A stretch of 64,000 nucleotides of DNA from Alistipes sp. (lineage in GTDB: Bacteria > Bacteroidota > Bacteroidia > Bacteroidales > Rikenellaceae). The first letter of the stretch is position 1; every line of letters begins with the position of its first letter. Both the position numbers and the translations under genes were made by a program. The notes under the pieces were generated by a model that saw only the letters and a program-made list of their open reading frames with translations, did no database searches and had not been told where the DNA came from. The stretch is taken from the NCBI GenBank assembly GCA_017938765.1, contig JAGBAX010000016.1, positions 42,464 to 106,463 of the forward strand. The letters are read 5' to 3'. This document shows, one piece after another, positions 60,263-64,000 of the stretch.

Positions 60263-60800
60263 TATCAACGACATAGATGTCTTTTAGACCTCTGCCAACC
60301 TGGTCGTAATCAAGACCATAGCCCACGATAAACTCGTTGCCAATCTCCATAGCAACATACTTTATCTTGCGGTCATAGAGGTGCTTCTGAGGCTTGTAGA
60401 ACAGAGTGCAGACCTCAACGCTATTTGGATTAAGAGACTCAAGGTATGTGACCATATGCTCAATGCTGTGGCCAGTCTCAACGATATCCTCCACAAGGAT
60501 AATATCACGGCCAGTGATGTCAAAGTCAATGCCCAACTTGCGCATTACATTGCCGGTAGACTGAGTGCCCTGATATGAAGATACCTGTATAAAGGTCATC
60601 TCATTTGTAAAGGTTACCTTGCGCACCAAGTCTGAAAGAAATACCACTGCACCACACAGTACACCTACAAAAATCGGAGGCTTTGCTGTTGATGCGTAGT
60701 CCTTATTCAGTCGCTCTGCCACTGCTGCTACTGCTTTCTCAATCTGCTCAGCAGGAATCATCACCTTGAAGGTGCGATCTAAAAGTTTTACCTTATCCAT
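60255..60800 (-). CDS. hpt: Hypoxanthine phosphoribosyltransferase
   Basis: 181 residues. Purine salvage: it joins hypoxanthine or guanine to PRPP. The PRPP-binding loop is IILVEDIVETGHSI; the family segment VGVLCGAVVFLSDLVRKV lies upstream; the C-terminal FIVGYGLDYDQVGRGL contacts the base. It starts 19 bp after the pseudouridine synthase stop. Confidence 0.95.
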   Translation of the reverse strand: MDKVKLLDRTFKVMIPAEQIEKAVAAVAERLNKDYASTAKPPIFVGVLCGAVVFLSDLVRKVTFTNEMTFIQVSSYQGTQSTGNVMRKLGIDFDITGRDIILVEDIVETGHSIEHMVTYLESLNPNSVEVCTLFYKPQKHLYDRKIKYVAMEIGNEFIVGYGLDYDQVGRGLKDIYVVDNE

Positions 60801-60819
60801 TTGGGTTACTATTTGTTTG

Positions 60820-61932
60820 TTATTCGTATCTTCCTGATTTAATGCGGTTTACCTCGTCTACGGTAAGGAAGCGCCAAGCTCCGCGCTTGAGGTTTTTCTT
60901 TGTAAGGCCGGCATAGTATACACGGTCAAGCTTTGTTACCTGATAGCCAAGGTGCTCAAACATACGGCGTACGATACGGTTTCTTCCAGAGTGAATCTCT
61001 ACACCGACAGACTTCTTGTCATCTTTTAGCCAAGATATCTCGTCAAAGTATGCTGCGCCATCCTCAAGGGTCACACCCTCTGCAAGTGTATCAAAGTCAG
61101 CACGAGTAAGTGGCTGGTCAAGTGTTACCTCGTAAATCTTCTTCTTCTTTAGTGATGGGTGTGTAAGAGTGCGGGTAATATCGCCATCGTTTGTAAAGAG
61201 CAACAGTCCCAATGAGTTCTTGTCAAGACGACCTACTGGATATACACGCTCGGTGCAAGCTCCATCAATAAGCTCCATTACGGTCTTTGCTGCGTGGTCA
61301 TCCTCAAGAGTTGTAACATATCCCTTTGGCTTGTTCAGAAGTAGGTAGACGTGCTTCTCGCCCTGAATTTTCTCGCCATTGAAGCGTACCTCGTCGCCTG
61401 GCTTCACTTTTGTGCCAAGCTCTGTGACAATAACACCATTTACGCTTACGAGACCTGCTGCAATCAACTCATCAGCCTCACGACGTGAGCAGATGCCAGA
61501 CTGCGCTACAAAGCGGTTCAGACGAACCTCGCCAGTCTGCTTGTTAGGGTTGAACTTCGGATAGCTGCGACGCTCAGTTGTGCGTGGACGCTCACCTCTG
61601 CCCTCCTCACTGCGCTTTGCATATGGTTTTGCTGTGCCACGAGTTTGTGGTTTACCCTTGAAGCCACCCTCTGTGCGCTTGCCGTATGGCTTTGCAGATG
61701 TTGGACGAGATGGTCGTGCAGGACGAGCAGGACGAGCAGAACGCTCTGAAGTTGTAAACTCGTCACGCAGACGGTTATCCTCTGTAAAATGTGGGTTATA
61801 TGATGCGCGCTTCGGGCGTGAGAATGGACGCTCGCCACGCTCAGAGCGCTCCTTTGGAGCAGATGTGCGCACACGCTTATCTTTTGCAAATCGTGAAAGT
61901 GTTGACGAATTTTCTGTATTAAACTTTGCCAT
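60820..61932 (-). CDS. rRNA pseudouridine synthase (RsuA/RluB family) with basic N-terminal extension
   Basis: 370 residues from ATG 61932 (MAKFNTENSSTLSR); an ATG at 61953 overlaps the promoter. The first ~130 residues are low-complexity and rich in Arg, Lys, Ser and Pro (RPARPARPSRPTSAKPYGKR), probably disordered RNA-binding. An S4 domain follows (LNRFVAQSGICSRREADELI), then the synthase domain with catalytic Asp in PVGRLDKNSLGLLLFT. The target uridine (probably 23S rRNA) cannot be told. Confidence 0.92.
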   Translation of the reverse strand: MAKFNTENSSTLSRFAKDKRVRTSAPKERSERGERPFSRPKRASYNPHFTEDNRLRDEFTTSERSARPARPARPSRPTSAKPYGKRTEGGFKGKPQTRGTAKPYAKRSEEGRGERPRTTERRSYPKFNPNKQTGEVRLNRFVAQSGICSRREADELIAAGLVSVNGVIVTELGTKVKPGDEVRFNGEKIQGEKHVYLLLNKPKGYVTTLEDDHAAKTVMELIDGACTERVYPVGRLDKNSLGLLLFTNDGDITRTLTHPSLKKKKIYEVTLDQPLTRADFDTLAEGVTLEDGAAYFDEISWLKDDKKSVGVEIHSGRNRIVRRMFEHLGYQVTKLDRVYYAGLTKKNLKRGAWRFLTVDEVNRIKSGRYE

Positions 61933-61950
61933 AGTACTATATTTTGGCCG

Positions 61951-61958
61951 CAAAGGTA
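61951..61958 (-). promoter_or_regulatory. -7 element of the pseudouridine synthase operon
   Basis: The minus strand 61958-61951 reads TACCTTTG, 18 bp before the ATG at 61932. Confidence 0.65.
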
Positions 61959-62005
61959 GTTAAAATTTTTATTGCGTAGTGCTTATATGTGACAAATTAG
62001 ACTCT

Positions 62006-62437
62006 TTAGTCTACAATTAGACCCGATTGCGTAATCTTTACCTGATTAGAGACGTTAAAACTTGTCACAGTGACGTATGCTGTGCGCTGAGTAGTCTTCT
62101 CGTTTGGCTCAATGCTCAGCACAATGCCCGAAGTCCACTCGGCAAGGTCGCGCGTGGTCTGGTAGTTGTCAATAACCTTAACAATCTTTATCCAGCCCTC
62201 TTTGGGAGTCATATCTCCATTTTCGTCAATCTCCCAATTTGACTTGTCTGAAAAGTGTATGTTCACATCATCTACGCCTGTGCTCTGCACAGGAATTACA
62301 ATCTGACCACCCGCTGCAGTCATCATATAACTCTGCTCATCAAATGTAACCGAAGGCGTGTCTGTAAGATATTGTGAACAGCCGCATAGTGAGGCGGTTA
62401 GAACTACTATACCGATAAATTTTAGAATGTTTTTCAT
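62006..62437 (-). CDS. Small BACON-like lipoprotein
   Basis: 143 residues. Lipobox ASLCGC (Cys about residue 20). A single beta-sandwich follows (VTFDEQSYMMTAAGGQIVIP, then RTAYVTVTSFNVSNQVKITQ), resembling the BACON/Ig-like domain found in Bacteroidetes surface proteins, here without any catalytic partner. It is monocistronic and divergent from the MATE gene. Role unknown. Confidence 0.72.
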   Translation of the reverse strand: MKNILKFIGIVVLTASLCGCSQYLTDTPSVTFDEQSYMMTAAGGQIVIPVQSTGVDDVNIHFSDKSNWEIDENGDMTPKEGWIKIVKVIDNYQTTRDLAEWTSGIVLSIEPNEKTTQRTAYVTVTSFNVSNQVKITQSGLIVD

Positions 62438-62475
62438 AATGCTTCAAAAGTTTATACTAATACAAAATTATAAAT

Positions 62476-62509
62476 TTTGTTTTTGATTTCCAAATTTTAG
62501 GTAATTTTG
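62476..62509 (+). promoter_or_regulatory. MATE gene promoter
   Basis: TTTG 62476-62479, 22-nt spacer, TAATTTTG 62502-62509. The ATG at 62514 is 4 bp after the element, so the mRNA would be leaderless. Confidence 0.65.
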
Positions 62510-62513
62510 CACC

Positions 62514-63830
62514 ATGAACCGTGAGATTTTTAGAATAGCGATACCGAATATTATCTCCAGCATCACAGTGCCGCTGATGGGAATTTTCTCTACGGCAATA
62601 GCTGGCCATACGGGCGATAGTGCCGCTACTATTGGTGCTCTTGCTGTGGGTGTTTCAATCTTTAATTTTATCTATTGGAACTGTTCGTTTATCCGTATGG
62701 GTACAAGTGGTATTACGGCGCAAGCCTTTGGTGCTCAGGATTTTGAGACTACAACGGCTATGCTTGTTCGCGCTGTCGGTATCTCGGCAATTTTGGGTGT
62801 TCTGGTGCTTGTTTTGCAGTATCCACTTGGCGAACTTTCGCTGTGGATGATGAACGGCTCAAAGATGGTTTCTGACTACTTCTATGCTCGTATCTGGGCA
62901 GTGCCTGCGGGTATTATGCTCTTTGGACTCAATGGCTGGTTTACGGGTATGCAGAATGCTGTGATTCCTATGTGGACATCCATATTTATCAATGTACTTC
63001 ACGTGCTGCTGAGTTTGTGGTTCGTCTTTGGCTCTGATATGGGTATTACGGGTATTGCCTACGCCTCGGTCGTGGCACAGTGGAGCGGTATGCTTCTTTC
63101 GCTACTACTGCTGGTAGTCTATTTCAGAAAGACGCTACATCGTGTAGATGTTGCTAAAGTGCTGGATATGAGCGCACTGAAGGAGTTTTTCAAGGTCAAT
63201 GGAGATATTATTATCCGCACTTTCTGCATTGTTATGGTCTACACATTCTTTACCGCAGCATCTGCCCGTATGGGAAGCGATATTGTACTGGCCGTAAATA
63301 CAATGCTGCTACAACTTTTTACACTCTTCTCCTATATGAACGACGGCTTTGCGTATGCTGCCGAGGCTCTTACTGGTCGCTTTGTTGGGGCGAAGGATGA
63401 GTTGTCACTCAGACAGTGTATTAAACGGTGTGTTGTCTGGGCTTTGGGAACTGCTGTGGTCTGTATTGTTATCTACCTTTTCTGGTGGAAAAATATTCTG
63501 GGTCTGTTTGTGGGAGAGGAGTCTCAACTTCCTCAGATACTGGAGGTTGCGCAGAGGTACATCGGCTGGGTTATTGCTATACCTATGGCTGCAGCTTTGC
63601 CATTTTTGATGGATGGTATTATGGTCGGAGCAACCCTTACGCGAATACTGCGTAACTCAATGCTTATCTCTACGGTGGCCTACTTTGGACTCTACTACTC
63701 GCTCTATCCGTTTATTGGAAACAACGCTCTGTGGCTCGCCTTTACAGCCTATATGGCACTGCGCGGGATTGCTCAGTATTTTATGTCGGATAGGCTTGCA
63801 ATGGTGTATGATAAGAGCTCGACACAATAG
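62514..63830 (+). CDS. MATE family efflux transporter
   Basis: 438 residues with about 12 membrane helices in two homologous halves. Family segments: IPNIISSITVPLMGIFSTAI, GTSGITAQAFGAQD in the first half and NDGFAYAAEALTGRFVGAKD in the second. It probably exports toxic organic compounds in exchange for Na+ or H+. Of the two groups it resembles DinF-type members. Part of its 3' end (63736-63769) is repeated exactly at the window end. Confidence 0.92.
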   Translation: MNREIFRIAIPNIISSITVPLMGIFSTAIAGHTGDSAATIGALAVGVSIFNFIYWNCSFIRMGTSGITAQAFGAQDFETTTAMLVRAVGISAILGVLVLVLQYPLGELSLWMMNGSKMVSDYFYARIWAVPAGIMLFGLNGWFTGMQNAVIPMWTSIFINVLHVLLSLWFVFGSDMGITGIAYASVVAQWSGMLLSLLLLVVYFRKTLHRVDVAKVLDMSALKEFFKVNGDIIIRTFCIVMVYTFFTAASARMGSDIVLAVNTMLLQLFTLFSYMNDGFAYAAEALTGRFVGAKDELSLRQCIKRCVVWALGTAVVCIVIYLFWWKNILGLFVGEESQLPQILEVAQRYIGWVIAIPMAAALPFLMDGIMVGATLTRILRNSMLISTVAYFGLYYSLYPFIGNNALWLAFTAYMALRGIAQYFMSDRLAMVYDKSSTQ

Positions 63831-63837
63831 GCTGTTA

Positions 63838-63861
63838 GTCAATTGACTACTGTCAATTGAC
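63838..63861. repeat. Tandem palindrome after the MATE gene
   Basis: GTCAATTGAC twice (63838-63847, 63852-63861) separated by TACT; each copy is itself palindromic and the pair can form a 10-bp hairpin. It may serve as a weak terminator. Confidence 0.55.
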
Positions 63862-63966
63862 CATATCCATCAGTAAACAGATGTCTATAAGGCTCGCCTT
63901 CACTGCTTCGCCTCGGCATAGTTCAAACAAGCTTGACTCTGCCCTCGGCTTAATCGCAGCGTTGGT

Positions 63967-64000
63967 TCGCCTTTACAGCCTATATGGCACTGCGCGGGAT
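63967..64000 (+). repeat. 34-bp exact repeat of the MATE 3' region
   Basis: Identical to 63736-63769 within the MATE gene. It reaches the window edge, so its full length is unknown. The 100 bp before it are non-coding and hold no other clear feature. Confidence 0.85.

Overview
The window reads as a Bacteroidales chromosome segment. I infer this from promoters of the TTTG-N19-22-TAnnTTTG type, DUF6029, Omp28-like, DUF4988 and DUF4369 surface or periplasmic proteins, lipoproteins with Pro-Asp linkers, and the recF-DUF721 and TPR-ribH gene neighbourhoods. A Rikenellaceae/Alistipes-like host is possible, but I cannot fix the genus. Nearly all genes are intact. Only the first (DUF6029) is cut by the window edge. 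I see no prophage, transposase, CRISPR array, tRNA or rRNA operon.

Layout. 1-9.3 kb holds a surface-protein locus: DUF6029 barrel-like protein, triple-module Omp28-like lipoprotein, and two large lipoproteins. 9.4-10.2 kb holds the RNase P RNA and a gene-free, repeat-rich stretch. 10.2-17.6 kb is housekeeping: DUF819 transporter, ftsY, rimO, an acyltransferase-like protein, gcvT and a TlpA-like lipoprotein. 17.6-29.0 kb is one long minus-strand operon for histidine degradation (ftcD, hutU, hutH, hutI). It runs on into an SSS symporter, an FAD oxidoreductase, two uncharacterised proteins and ruvC. 29.2-35.1 kb is a second surface locus with the same DUF6029-Omp28 gene pair as the first.

35.2-42.7 kb is the most unusual part. 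It is a four-gene plus-strand cluster: a channel-like membrane protein with two Rossmann (RCK/TrkA-N-like) domains and a C-terminal RyR-like domain; a TIR-TM protein with about 13 tandem 32-residue YD-like repeats; a second membrane/double-Rossmann/RyR-like protein; and a free-standing 96-residue RyR-domain protein. I read it as a candidate TIR/RyR nucleotide-signalling and ion-channel effector system, possibly defensive.

42.7-47.5 kb is a minus-strand run: recF, DUF721, coaD, lpxD, a DUF4369 lipoprotein and a TlpA-like thioredoxin. 47.6-49.8 kb has a TPR protein, a degenerate lumazine-synthase-like protein, a second copy of a structured intergenic repeat and a radical SAM protein. 49.9-57.9 kb carries a nucleoside hydrolase, a B12-dependent ribonucleotide reductase, an OmpA-like protein, ackA, a Ptb-type phosphate acyltransferase and aroQ. 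57.9-63.8 kb has a flippase, a minus-strand operon (rRNA pseudouridine synthase, hpt, queE, FtsB/DivIC-like), a small lipoprotein and a MATE transporter.

The non-coding part is also rich. It includes two copies of a 228-nt element whose central hairpin changes sequence but keeps pairing, a duplicated rnpB tail, a possible kissing-loop leader, heptamer (TTAGCNN) tracts, and many clear terminators and Bacteroidetes promoters.
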